19,309 nucleotides of DNA from JAQGMO01 sp050954505. Lineage in GTDB: Bacteria > Pseudomonadota > Gammaproteobacteria > Burkholderiales > Burkholderiaceae_D. The translations under genes were made by a program, and so were the position numbers. The stretch spans positions 1-19,309 of the forward strand of contig JBPBPY010000250.1 in NCBI GenBank assembly GCA_050954505.1, in the 5' to 3' direction. The notes under the pieces were generated by a model that was given only the letters and a program-made list of their open reading frames with translations, had not been told where the DNA came from and did no database searches. Positions 7,212 to 15,353 of this stretch are shown here, one piece after another (the stretch's first letter is position 1; each line of letters begins with the position of its first letter).

Positions 7212-8084
7212 ATGCAAGCAGTATTGAAAAGCGCCGCAGCCAGCCTGCCCATCCGCAATGCCATGACCATCGATGTGGAAGACTACTTCCAGGTCTCGGC
7301 ATTTGCCAAGTCGATTTCGCGCGACAGCTGGCCCAGCCGCGAATGCCGCGTCGAAGCGAATATGGACCTGATTCTCGGCATCCTGGCCGAACAAAATGTC
7401 AAAGCCACCTTTTTCACTCTGGGCTGGCTGGCCGAGCGTTATCCGGCCATGGTCAGGCAGATCGTCGACGGCGGCCATGAGCTGGCCAGCCATGGCTATG
7501 GCCACTTGCGTGCCAGCGACCAGAGCCCGGCCGAGTTCATGGATGACATCAGCCGCAGCAAGTCCTTGCTGGAAGATATCGGCGGCCAGCGCGTGAGCGG
7601 CTACCGTGCGCCGAGCTTTTCCATCGGCCCGAAAAACATGTGGGCACTCGACTCCCTGTTCGCAGCCGGTTATCGCTACAGTTCCAGCATCTATCCGATT
7701 GCCCACGACCACTACGGCATGCCCGATGCGCCGCGTTTTGCCTTCTATCCCAACGGCGAGGGCGGGCTGCTGGAAGTGCCGATCACGACCGTGCGGGTGA
7801 TGGACAAGAATCTGCCGGCCGGTGGCGGCGGCTATTTCCGCTTTTTCCCGTACGCAGTTTCGCGCTGGTTCCTCAATCGCGTCAACCAGCAAGACCATCA
7901 ATCAGGCATTTTCTATTTCCATCCCTGGGAACTCGATCCGGGCCAGCCGCGCCAGCAGGACATCGGCATGAAAACCCGCTTCCGCCATTACGTCAACCTG
8001 GGCCGCATGGAGTCGCGCATCAAGGCCCTGACCCGTGATTTCCACTGGGATCGGATGGATCGCATTTTCCTGGGCCAATCATGA
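7212..8084 (+). CDS. XrtA-type polysaccharide deacetylase (NodB/CE4 family)
   Basis: From ATG 7212 the protein is 290 residues. It has the CE4 pattern: metal-site motif TIDVED with Asp21 and Asp24 (16-30 reads NAMTIDVEDYFQVSA), strand KATFFTLGWLAERYP, metal-binding H94-x3-H98 in GGHELASHGYGHL, and GYRAPSFS (130-137) with the conserved Arg-Ala-Pro. YFHPWELDP (235-243) is the family's C-terminal His motif. There is no signal peptide, so it probably acts in the cytoplasm or is exported by another route. It would remove N-acetyl groups from amino sugars of the polymer or its lipid-linked precursor. It resembles TIGR03006. Its stop overlaps the next ATG (ATGA). Confidence 0.9.
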   Translation: MQAVLKSAAASLPIRNAMTIDVEDYFQVSAFAKSISRDSWPSRECRVEANMDLILGILAEQNVKATFFTLGWLAERYPAMVRQIVDGGHELASHGYGHLRASDQSPAEFMDDISRSKSLLEDIGGQRVSGYRAPSFSIGPKNMWALDSLFAAGYRYSSSIYPIAHDHYGMPDAPRFAFYPNGEGGLLEVPITTVRVMDKNLPAGGGGYFRFFPYAVSRWFLNRVNQQDHQSGIFYFHPWELDPGQPRQQDIGMKTRFRHYVNLGRMESRIKALTRDFHWDRMDRIFLGQS

Positions 8085-9223
8085 GTGCACCGATCGACAC
8101 GACGCTGGAGCGTCCTGCCGCCAGCAATGGCGTGCCTGTCCCTGCCACTGGAACCAGCCCCGGCGCAAGCGCAGCCGCGACGCCGGCGTCGACGGCCATC
8201 CCGGTAATCAAGCTGATGACGCCGGCCGATGCGGCGCGCTGGGATGCCTATGTGCTGGCCTGTCCGGAAGCGAGCTTTTTCCATCGTGCCGGCTGGCAGA
8301 ATGTCATCGAGCGCGCCTTTGGCCACAAGACCTGGTTCTATTACGCCGAGGCCGATGGCCAGATCGTTGGCGTGCTGCCGCTGGCGGAAATCAAGAGCCG
8401 GCTGTTTGGCCACTCGCTCAATTCCTTGCCGTTTTGCGTGTATGGCGGAATTGCCGCAAGCAGCCAGGCGGCGCGCGACATGCTCGATGAAACGACGCAG
8501 GCGCTGGCCCGGCAACTTGGCGTTGGCCATCTCGAGTACCACAACGTCAAGCCGCAACACAGCGACTGGCTGGGCAAGGACCTGTACGTCACCTTCCGCA
8601 AGGAGATGGACCCTGACCCCGAAGTCAACATGAACGCCATACCGCGCAAGCAGCGCGCCATGGTACGCAAGGGCATCAAGGCAGGTCTGGAAAGCAGCAT
8701 CGACGCCGATGTCGAACGCTTTTTCACCGCTTACTCCACCAGCGTGCACCGCCTGGGCACGCCGGTGTTTTCGAAAAAATATTTCAAGCTCCTCAAGTCG
8801 ACCTTTGGCGAGGATTGCGAGCAGATGATCATCACCAAGGATGGCGAGCTGGTTGCTGGCGTGATGAGTTTCTACTTTCGCGACGAAGTGCTGCCGTATT
8901 ACGGTGGCGGCATGCCGGCGGCGCGCGCGCTGGCCGGCAATGACTTCATGTACTGGGAACTGATGCGCCGCAGCTGTACCCGTGGCTACCGGATCTTCGA
9001 CTTTGGCCGCAGCAAGATTGGCACCGGTTCATTCGACTTCAAGAAGAACTGGGGTTTCGAGGCTGCGCCGCTGCATTATGAATACCAGCTGCACAAGTCG
9101 ACCGACATCCCCGATACCAATCCGTTGAATCCGAAATACCAATTGATGATCAAGACCTGGCAGCGCATGCCGATCTGGCTGGCCAACGCCATTGGACCGC
9201 ACATCGTCAAGAACCTGGGTTGA
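8081..9223 (+). CDS. FemAB-family XrtA/PEP-CTERM-associated protein (GNAT-like transferase)
   Basis: The 380-residue protein starts in an ATGA overlap with the deacetylase. The first 40 or so residues are Ala/Pro/Thr-rich linker; the fold begins near VIKLMTPADAARWDAYVLAC. Two GNAT-like halves are suggested by FFHRAGWQNVIERAFGH (about 66-82) and, in the second half, GELVAGVMSFYFRDEVLPYY and YRIFDFGRSKIGTGSFDFKK, typical of FemAB-like enzymes. FemAB proteins transfer aminoacyl groups in peptidoglycan synthesis. In XrtA loci (TIGR03019-like) the acceptor is unknown, and an acyl or aminoacyl modification of the EPS is an inference. No signal peptide or membrane segment is seen. It ends in a TTGA overlap with the next gene. 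Confidence 0.85.
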   Translation: MSAPIDTTLERPAASNGVPVPATGTSPGASAAATPASTAIPVIKLMTPADAARWDAYVLACPEASFFHRAGWQNVIERAFGHKTWFYYAEADGQIVGVLPLAEIKSRLFGHSLNSLPFCVYGGIAASSQAARDMLDETTQALARQLGVGHLEYHNVKPQHSDWLGKDLYVTFRKEMDPDPEVNMNAIPRKQRAMVRKGIKAGLESSIDADVERFFTAYSTSVHRLGTPVFSKKYFKLLKSTFGEDCEQMIITKDGELVAGVMSFYFRDEVLPYYGGGMPAARALAGNDFMYWELMRRSCTRGYRIFDFGRSKIGTGSFDFKKNWGFEAAPLHYEYQLHKSTDIPDTNPLNPKYQLMIKTWQRMPIWLANAIGPHIVKNLG

Positions 9224-10485
9224 GCCGCGTGGAGCATCTACTTTTCCTCGCCCACCGCATTCCCTATCCGCCCAACAAGGGCGACAAGATACGGTCCTGG
9301 CATTTGCTCAAGCATCTGGCCAAGCGCTACACGGTGCATCTGGGAACGTTTGTCGATGATCCCGACGATTGGCAGTATGTCGACAAGGTCAAGGCAGTGT
9401 GTGGCGAAACCGCCTTCGTGCGCCTCGATCCGCGCATGGCCAAGCTGCGCAGTCTCGGCGGCCTGGTCGCCGGACGGCCGTTGAGCCTGGACTATTACCG
9501 CGATGGCGCCATGAATGACTGGGTTTCGCAAGTCGTGGCGCGGCATGCGATCACCAGGACCGTGGTGTTCTCCTCGGCCATGGCGCAATTCACCGGCGGC
9601 TTCGAGGGCATGCTGCGCATCTGCGATTTTGTCGATGTCGATTCCGACAAGTGGGCGCAGTACGCTGCCAACAAACGCTGGCCAATGTCGTGGCTGTACC
9701 GCCGCGAGGGCAGGGAATTGCTCAATTATGAACGGGCCCTGGCAGTCGAATTCGATGCCTCGCTGTTCGTCTCGCAAGCCGAGGCCGGCCTGTTCAAACA
9801 GCTTGCGCCTGAGAGTGCCAGCCGCATCGGCCACTTCAACAATGGCGTCGATACCGATTATTTTTCGCCTGCACACCGCTTCGACAATCCCTACACCGGC
9901 AGCGCCGCTGCACCGGTACTGGTGTTTACCGGCGCCATGGATTATTGGCCCAATGTCGACGCCGTGAAATGGTTTGCCAGCGACGTGTTTCCGAGTGTGC
10001 GGCAGCAGCATGCGCAGGCCCGTTTCTACATCGTCGGCGCGCGTCCCTCGGCAGAAGTGCTGGCGCTGGGCAAGCTGCCCGGCGTGGTGGTCACCGGCAC
10101 GGTCGACGACGTGCGGCCCTACATCGCGTTTGCCAGCCTGGCGGTGGCGCCGCTGCGCATTGCGCGCGGCATCCAGAACAAGGTGCTTGAAGCCATGGCG
10201 ATGGCCAAAACTGTCATCGTCTCGCCACAGGCACTTGAAGGCATCAGCGCCGAGCCGGCCGTCGAACTCCTGCTGGCGCGCGATGCGCAGGAATTCATCG
10301 CCCAGATATCCAGCCAATTGGCGCACCATCCCGGCCCGGCGGCATCCTTGATCGGCCAGGCCGCGCGTGCCAGGGTCATCGCCGACTACGGCTGGGACAG
10401 CAATCTTTCCAAGGTCGACATGCTCCTCAATCAATCCAGCACGCGCGCCGAAACAGCGGCCAGCCGCGAAGCGGCACTTTCATGA
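9220..10485 (+). CDS. PEP-CTERM/XrtA-type glycosyltransferase (GT4-like, TIGR03087 group)
   Basis: The 421-residue reading starts at TTG 9220, which overlaps the FemAB stop as TTGA. A GTG at 9229 would give MEHLLFLAHRIPYPPNKGDK, closer to the family's usual start, so the true start may be three codons later. The IPYPPNKGDKIRSWH motif near the N-terminus is a hallmark of this group. The C-terminal half has a GT-B nucleotide-sugar domain: VLVFTGAMDYWPNVDAVKWF, FYIVGARPS, VTGTVDDVRPYIAFASL, and APLRIARGIQNKVLEAMAM with the donor-binding Glu near residue 326. It would add a sugar to the lipid-linked EPS unit at the cytoplasmic face. Donor and acceptor cannot be read from sequence. The stop overlaps the xrtA start (ATGA). 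Confidence 0.88.
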   Translation: MSRVEHLLFLAHRIPYPPNKGDKIRSWHLLKHLAKRYTVHLGTFVDDPDDWQYVDKVKAVCGETAFVRLDPRMAKLRSLGGLVAGRPLSLDYYRDGAMNDWVSQVVARHAITRTVVFSSAMAQFTGGFEGMLRICDFVDVDSDKWAQYAANKRWPMSWLYRREGRELLNYERALAVEFDASLFVSQAEAGLFKQLAPESASRIGHFNNGVDTDYFSPAHRFDNPYTGSAAAPVLVFTGAMDYWPNVDAVKWFASDVFPSVRQQHAQARFYIVGARPSAEVLALGKLPGVVVTGTVDDVRPYIAFASLAVAPLRIARGIQNKVLEAMAMAKTVIVSPQALEGISAEPAVELLLARDAQEFIAQISSQLAHHPGPAASLIGQAARARVIADYGWDSNLSKVDMLLNQSSTRAETAASREAALS

Positions 10486-12101
10486 TGGCACCCGAGTCGG
10501 CAACAACGATGGACGGCAACGGGCACGACAGCGCACTGGCGGGCAGGACCACGTCCGGCGCTGCAGTGCAAGCGCCGGGCAGGCAGTTCAACCTGGTCAA
10601 GGCCATGGTTTTCCTGCTGGTGGTGCTGTCGCCAATGCTGATCTACTTTGCCACCGCGCGCTCGATGGTGGCGATCTGGGACAGTTCCGAAACCTTCGCC
10701 CACGGCTACATCATCCTGCCGATCTCGCTGTGGCTGATCTGGAAGCGGCGCGCCGTGCTGGCCACCATGCATCCGGTCCCATGCTGGCCGGCGATGCTGT
10801 TGCTGCTGGCGTGTGGATTCGGCTGGCTGCTGGCCGAGCTGGCCGACGTCCAGGTGGTGCGCCAGTACAGTTTCGTTGCCATGCTGCCGTTGACGGTTCT
10901 GGCCGTGCTCGGCTGGCGCATCACGCTGACCTTGCTGTTCCCGCTGTTGTTCCTGATGCTGGCCGTGCCGTTCGGCGAAGTGTTCGTTGATCCGCTGATC
11001 AATTACACCGCCGACTTCACCGTCCTGGCCTTGCAGGCCACCGGCATTCCGGTCCTGCGCGAGGGCAGCAATTTTTCCCTGCCAACCGGTAACTGGTCGG
11101 TGGTCGAAGCATGCAGCGGCTTGCGCTACCTGATCGCCTCGATTACCCTCGGCCTGCTGTATGCCTATCTGACGTATCGCTCGAATCTGCGCCGCCTGGT
11201 GTTCTTCATCATGGCGATCATCGTGCCCATCGTCGCCAACTGGCTGCGCGCCTACATGATCGTGATGATCGGCCATCTGTCGGGCATGGAGCTGGCGACC
11301 GGTGTCGACCACATCATCTATGGCTGGCTGTTCTTTGGCGTGGTCATGTTCCTGATGTTCTGGATCGGCAGCTACTGGCGCGAAGACGGTTCGGCCGACG
11401 AGGTTACGCCGTTTGCGGTTGCCAGAGGCGCGAACCCGGCCATGCCGGTATCGAACATCAGCTTCATCGGTGCCGCGCTGCTGGCGTTTCTCTGCATGGC
11501 GGTGTGGCCCTTGTATGAACGCTATCTGGACCGCATCGCCGGCCATGCACCTGCTGCAGTGGTTTCCGGCTTCAAGGCCGCCTGGGCGCCGGCGCCGGCG
11601 CCGGCGTTTACCGACTGGAAGCCGGCGTTTTTCACGCCCAACGCCAGTTTGCAGCAAACCTATCAGGAGCAGGGCCGCAAGGTTGGCCTGGTACTGCTGT
11701 ACTACCGCAACCCGCCGCTTGGACGTGGCCTGATCAGTTCCTCGAACATGATTGCCATGCGTGAGCATGCAGCGTGGCGCACCACCGGCTCCGCCGGGCG
11801 CACCGAAACCGTGGGCGCGCGCACACTGCAGCTGCGGGAAACCCGTGTACGCGGCAACTCCGGCGCGCTGCTGGTCTGGGACTGGTACTGGATCGATGGC
11901 CGCTACACCGCCAACAATTATCTCGGCAAGCTGTGGCAAGCCAAGGAGCGGCTGCTGATGCACGGTGACGACGGCGCCAGCATCCAGGTCTATGCACCAG
12001 TCGATGAAAATCCCGAGGTGGCGCGCACGGCCATGCGCGCCTTCCTGGCGGCCAACCTGGATCAGGTGGATGCCACGCTGGCCGCCAACAGGCAGCGCTG
12101 A
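10482..12101 (+). CDS. xrtA: Exosortase A fused to an EpsI-type C-terminal domain
   Basis: This 539-residue protein is a polytopic membrane protein with about eight hydrophobic segments between residues 40 and 360. The exosortase catalytic residues are present: Cys211 in VEACSGLRYL, Arg256 in ANWLRAYMI and His277 in VDHIIYGW. They form the cysteine transpeptidase-like site that cleaves PEP-CTERM sorting signals. After a membrane segment near 323-345 and an APAPAPA linker comes a soluble EpsI-like domain (from about FTDWKPAFFTPNAS to the end), with VGLVLLYYRNPPLGRGLISS and WDWYWIDGRYTANNY. Fusion of the two is the known form of XrtA in such loci. It would sit in the inner membrane, with the EpsI domain probably periplasmic. 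No PEP-CTERM substrate is encoded nearby. Confidence 0.93.
   Translation: MMAPESATTMDGNGHDSALAGRTTSGAAVQAPGRQFNLVKAMVFLLVVLSPMLIYFATARSMVAIWDSSETFAHGYIILPISLWLIWKRRAVLATMHPVPCWPAMLLLLACGFGWLLAELADVQVVRQYSFVAMLPLTVLAVLGWRITLTLLFPLLFLMLAVPFGEVFVDPLINYTADFTVLALQATGIPVLREGSNFSLPTGNWSVVEACSGLRYLIASITLGLLYAYLTYRSNLRRLVFFIMAIIVPIVANWLRAYMIVMIGHLSGMELATGVDHIIYGWLFFGVVMFLMFWIGSYWREDGSADEVTPFAVARGANPAMPVSNISFIGAALLAFLCMAVWPLYERYLDRIAGHAPAAVVSGFKAAWAPAPAPAFTDWKPAFFTPNASLQQTYQEQGRKVGLVLLYYRNPPLGRGLISSSNMIAMREHAAWRTTGSAGRTETVGARTLQLRETRVRGNSGALLVWDWYWIDGRYTANNYLGKLWQAKERLLMHGDDGASIQVYAPVDENPEVARTAMRAFLAANLDQVDATLAANRQR
11585..11606 (+). repeat. GGCGCC hexamer repeat inside xrtA
   Basis: GGCGCC is repeated 3.7 times at 11585-11606. 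It encodes the Ala-Pro linker between the last membrane segment and the EpsI domain. Changes of whole units would alter linker length by two residues without a frameshift. Confidence 0.8.
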
Positions 12102-13351
12102 TGAATGGTTCGAGACTGCGTTCAAGCCAGGCGCCGCTGGTGGTGCATCTGTTGCACCGCTTCGATTTCGGCGGACTGGAAACGCTGGTGGCGCAATGCA
12201 TCAACCGCATGCCCGCCGAGCGCTACCGCCACATGATCGTCTGCCTGACCGACTACAACCCGGCATTTGCCGCCCGGCTCGGCCGCAGCGATGTCGAGCT
12301 GGTATCGCTGGACAAACCTCCCGGTCTGGGCTTGGCCACGCACCGAAAATTCTGGCAACTGCTGCGCCGGCTGCGCCCGGCCATTGTCCACACCTATAAC
12401 CTGTCGGCGCTGGAGTACAACGTCACCGCTGCCTTGGCCGGGGTGCCGGTACGCATTCATGCAGAGCATGGACGCGATGCCGGCGACCCGGAAGGCAAGA
12501 ATAAAAAACACAATGCACTGCGGCGTGCGGTCGACCGCTTTGTCGACGCCTACGTGCCGGTCTCGGCTGACCTGCAGCGCTGGCTCAAGGAAGTCATTGG
12601 CGTGGCCGACAGCAAGAACCAGGTCATTAACAATGGTGTCGATACCGATCATTTTTCTCCCGCCTGCGCGCCAGGCCCGGCCGCTGCATTGCCATGGCCG
12701 GCGCCGGACGGCCAGTACCTTATCGGCACGGTAGGCCGCATCCAGGACGTCAAGGACCACAGCGGCCTGGTCAAGGCATTCATCGCGCTGCGCGCGGCGT
12801 TGCCGGCAGCACAGTCGCCACTGCGCCTGATGATCGTCGGCGACGGTCCCTTGCTGCCGGCCTTGAAGCGCCAGGTTCACGATGCCGGACTCGACGACTT
12901 CGTCGCGCTGCCTGGCGCGCGCACCGATATTGCCGAACTCATGCGCTCGTTCTCCGTGTTTGCCATGTCCTCGATCGCCGAAGGCACGCCGGTGACGATC
13001 CTTGAAGCGATGGCCTGCGGCCTGCCGATTGTCGCCACCCGCGTGGGCGGCATTCCCGAAGTGGTCAGCGACCATGAAAACGGCACGCTGGTGCCGGCCA
13101 GCGATCCCGCTGCGCTGGCTGCCGCACTGGCCGATTATTACCTGCAGCCGTCGCTGGCAATGAACCATGGTGCGGCCGGGCGCGCGCGCGTGGTGCGCGA
13201 CAACAGCATCACCGCCATGGTGGCAGGCTATGCTGCACTCTATGATGCACTATGCCTGCGCAAGCGGGTTGGCGCGCCGGCCAGGCGCGACGGGACGCCA
13301 GTCGAGCCGCCAGCCAACCCGCACGGCAGCGACCCTCGATCTCCTCAATGA
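12101..13351 (+). CDS. PEP-CTERM/XrtA-type glycosyltransferase (GT4, TIGR03088 group)
   Basis: The 416-residue protein starts at ATG 12101, sharing one base with the xrtA stop (TGATG). PLVVHLLHRFDFGGLETLV (about 12-30) is the typical GT4 N-terminal loop with Gly-Gly-Leu-Glu. The donor-binding domain shows YLIGTVGRIQDVKDHSGLV, LRLMIVGDGPLLPALKRQ, and the E-x7-E motif in EGTPVTILEAMACGLPIVAT (about 292-311). It would be a retaining cytoplasmic transferase adding another sugar of the EPS repeat unit. The last 30 residues are Arg/Pro-rich and probably disordered. The specific sugar is unknown. The amidotransferase starts 13 bases later. Confidence 0.9.
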   Translation: MNGSRLRSSQAPLVVHLLHRFDFGGLETLVAQCINRMPAERYRHMIVCLTDYNPAFAARLGRSDVELVSLDKPPGLGLATHRKFWQLLRRLRPAIVHTYNLSALEYNVTAALAGVPVRIHAEHGRDAGDPEGKNKKHNALRRAVDRFVDAYVPVSADLQRWLKEVIGVADSKNQVINNGVDTDHFSPACAPGPAAALPWPAPDGQYLIGTVGRIQDVKDHSGLVKAFIALRAALPAAQSPLRLMIVGDGPLLPALKRQVHDAGLDDFVALPGARTDIAELMRSFSVFAMSSIAEGTPVTILEAMACGLPIVATRVGGIPEVVSDHENGTLVPASDPAALAAALADYYLQPSLAMNHGAAGRARVVRDNSITAMVAGYAALYDALCLRKRVGAPARRDGTPVEPPANPHGSDPRSPQ

Positions 13352-13364
13352 AAGCCATCAAACC

Positions 13365-15281
13365 ATGTGTGGAATAGTCGGCATCTTTGACCTGCGCGGA
13401 AAGCGCGAACTCGACCGCGAGATGCTGGTGCGGATGAATGAAACCCAGTTTCACCGCGGCCCGGTGGAAGGCGATGTATTTCTCGAACCCGGCCTGGGTT
13501 TCGGCCATCGGCGCCTGTCGGTGATCGACCTGGCCTCGGGCTTGCAGCCGATGTTCAACGATGACGGCAGCGTGGTGGTGGTGTTCAATGGCGAGATCTA
13601 CAATTTTCTCGAACTGATGGACGAGTTGCGCGCACTGGGGCACAAATTCCGTACGCGCTGCGATACCGAAGTCATCGTGCGCGCCTGGGAGGAATGGGGC
13701 CAAGCCTGCGTGCCGCGCTTTCGCGGCATGTTCGCCTTTGCCATTTGGGACCGCAACAAACAGTCGCTGTTCCTGGCGCGCGACCGGCTGGGCATCAAGC
13801 CGATGTACTGCGCCTACCTGCCCAACGGCCTGTTCCTGTTCGGCTCCGAACTCAAGGCCTTGATGGCGTTTCCGGAGCTGTCGCGCGAACTCGACCCGCG
13901 CGCGGTGGAAGACTATTTTGCATTTGGCTATGTGCCGGAACCGAAGACCATCTTCAGCAGTGCATTCAAGCTGTTGCCAGGCCACACGCTCAAGCTCGAC
14001 GCCAGCGGCAGGCAGGCGCAACAGCAGCAGTACTGGGATGTGCCGTTCAAGCCGGCGCCGCCGATGTCGGAGCAGGAGGTCGAAGAGGAATTGACGGTGC
14101 AGATGCGCGATGCCATCAAGAGTCACCTGATTGCCGACGTACCGCTGGGGGCCTTCCTTTCGGGCGGTGTCGACTCCAGCGCAGTGGTGGCGATGATGGC
14201 CGGCCTCGATGACAAACCGGTCTCGACCTGTTCGATTGCCTTCGATGACCCGGCCTACGATGAATCGAAATATGCCACCCAGGTGGCGCAGCAATACCAC
14301 ACCGAGCATTACACCGAAACAGTGTCCTCGGAGGATTACGGCCTGGTCGATACGCTGGCGGCCTTGTACGATGAGCCGTATGCCGACAGTTCCGCCATCC
14401 CCACCTACCGGGTCTGCGAGCTGGCGCGCAAACGGGTCACCGTTGCCTTGTCCGGCGACGGCGGTGACGAAAACTTCGCCGGCTACCGGCGCTACAAATA
14501 TGCCATGGCCGAGCAGAAAGTGCGTTCGCTGTTGCCCTTGGGCGTACGCAAGCCGGTGTTCGGTTTCCTTGCCCAGGTGTATCCGAAAGCGGATTGGGCA
14601 CCGCAGGTGTTTCGTGCCAAGACCACCTTCGAAGCACTGTCGCGCGATCTGGTGGAAGGTTACTTCCATGGCGTGGCCGTCATGCCGGACCGGGTGCGCA
14701 AGCAGCTTTTCAGCAGCGCGTTCAAGACCCGCCTGCAGGGTTACCGCGCCATCGAGGTCTTCACCGGGCATGCAAAAAACTCGCCCACCGACGATCCGCT
14801 GTCGCTGCTGCAGTACCTGGACCTGAAAACCTGGCTGCCTGGCGACATTTTGACCAAGGTCGACCGCGCCAGCATGGCCCATGCGCTCGAGGTGCGTGTG
14901 CCCTTGCTTGACCATCAGTTCGTTGAATGGGCCTCGAGCATTCCTTCGGCGCTGAAGCTCAAGGGACAGCAGGGCAAATACATCCTCAAGAAAAGCCTGG
15001 AGCCCTTGCTGTCGGACGATATCCTGTATCGCGACAAGATGGGTTTCTCGATTCCACTGGCACGCTGGCTGCGTGGTCCGCTCAAGGATCGCCTGCGCCT
15101 GTCGGTGCTGGGACCGACGCTGGCGCAGACCGGCATTTTCGACATGCGCTTTCTCGAGGAAATGGTGGAACAGCATCTGTCGGGCCGGCGCGACTACAGT
15201 GCATCGTTGTGGACCGTGCTGATGTTCGAAGCTTTCCTGCGCAACCTGACCGGCGAACAGATCCAGGCGCCGGCACCATAG
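13365..15281 (+). CDS. XrtA/PEP-CTERM amidotransferase (asparagine synthetase B-like)
   Basis: The start at ATG 13365 is fixed by MCGIVGIFDL, which places the catalytic Cys2 at the N-terminus after Met removal; upstream in-frame starts would bury it. The 638-residue protein has the class II glutaminase motifs GHRRLSVIDL (48-57), NGEIYN (75-80) and CDTE (99-102). The synthetase domain carries the PP-loop SGGVDSS (266-272), DEPYADSSAIPTY, and ALSGDGGDENFAGYRRY. It would use glutamine and ATP to amidate a carboxyl group, probably on a uronic acid of the EPS (inference). It resembles TIGR03108. One oddity: the usual RGPD reads RGPV (31-34), so a normally conserved Asp is Val. It ends the + strand run. 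Confidence 0.9.
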   Translation: MCGIVGIFDLRGKRELDREMLVRMNETQFHRGPVEGDVFLEPGLGFGHRRLSVIDLASGLQPMFNDDGSVVVVFNGEIYNFLELMDELRALGHKFRTRCDTEVIVRAWEEWGQACVPRFRGMFAFAIWDRNKQSLFLARDRLGIKPMYCAYLPNGLFLFGSELKALMAFPELSRELDPRAVEDYFAFGYVPEPKTIFSSAFKLLPGHTLKLDASGRQAQQQQYWDVPFKPAPPMSEQEVEEELTVQMRDAIKSHLIADVPLGAFLSGGVDSSAVVAMMAGLDDKPVSTCSIAFDDPAYDESKYATQVAQQYHTEHYTETVSSEDYGLVDTLAALYDEPYADSSAIPTYRVCELARKRVTVALSGDGGDENFAGYRRYKYAMAEQKVRSLLPLGVRKPVFGFLAQVYPKADWAPQVFRAKTTFEALSRDLVEGYFHGVAVMPDRVRKQLFSSAFKTRLQGYRAIEVFTGHAKNSPTDDPLSLLQYLDLKTWLPGDILTKVDRASMAHALEVRVPLLDHQFVEWASSIPSALKLKGQQGKYILKKSLEPLLSDDILYRDKMGFSIPLARWLRGPLKDRLRLSVLGPTLAQTGIFDMRFLEEMVEQHLSGRRDYSASLWTVLMFEAFLRNLTGEQIQAPAP

Positions 15282-15300
15282 AACCTCAGGCCTGCCTCTC

Positions 15301-15337
15301 CAGCCTGTACGGTGCAGGCTGCCGGCTGGTCGCCGGC
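15301..15337. terminator. Inverted repeats between convergent genes, possible weak terminator
   Basis: Two hairpins lie in the 72-base gap between the convergent amidotransferase and histidine kinase genes: CAGCCTG/CAGGCTG (15301-15307 with 15315-15321) and GCCGGC/GCCGGC (15321-15326 with 15332-15337). They share one base, so they could compete. Neither is followed by a T-run on either strand. They could act with Rho or as a bidirectional stem, but this is uncertain. Confidence 0.3.
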
Positions 15338-15353
15338 CTGGCCTTGCAGCGCT

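Noticed and set aside
13167..13364. Upstream start extending the amidotransferase
   Set aside because: Class II glutaminases need Cys as the first residue after Met, which only ATG 13365 gives.
13209..15176. 655-codon open frame antisense to the amidotransferase, and similar long antisense frames at 3317-4507, 9238-10434, 10431-12125 and 16937-18502
   Set aside because: These mirror high-GC coding genes with clear family motifs on the other strand. Their compositions (His/Arg/Gly/Gln rich) are typical of shadow frames.
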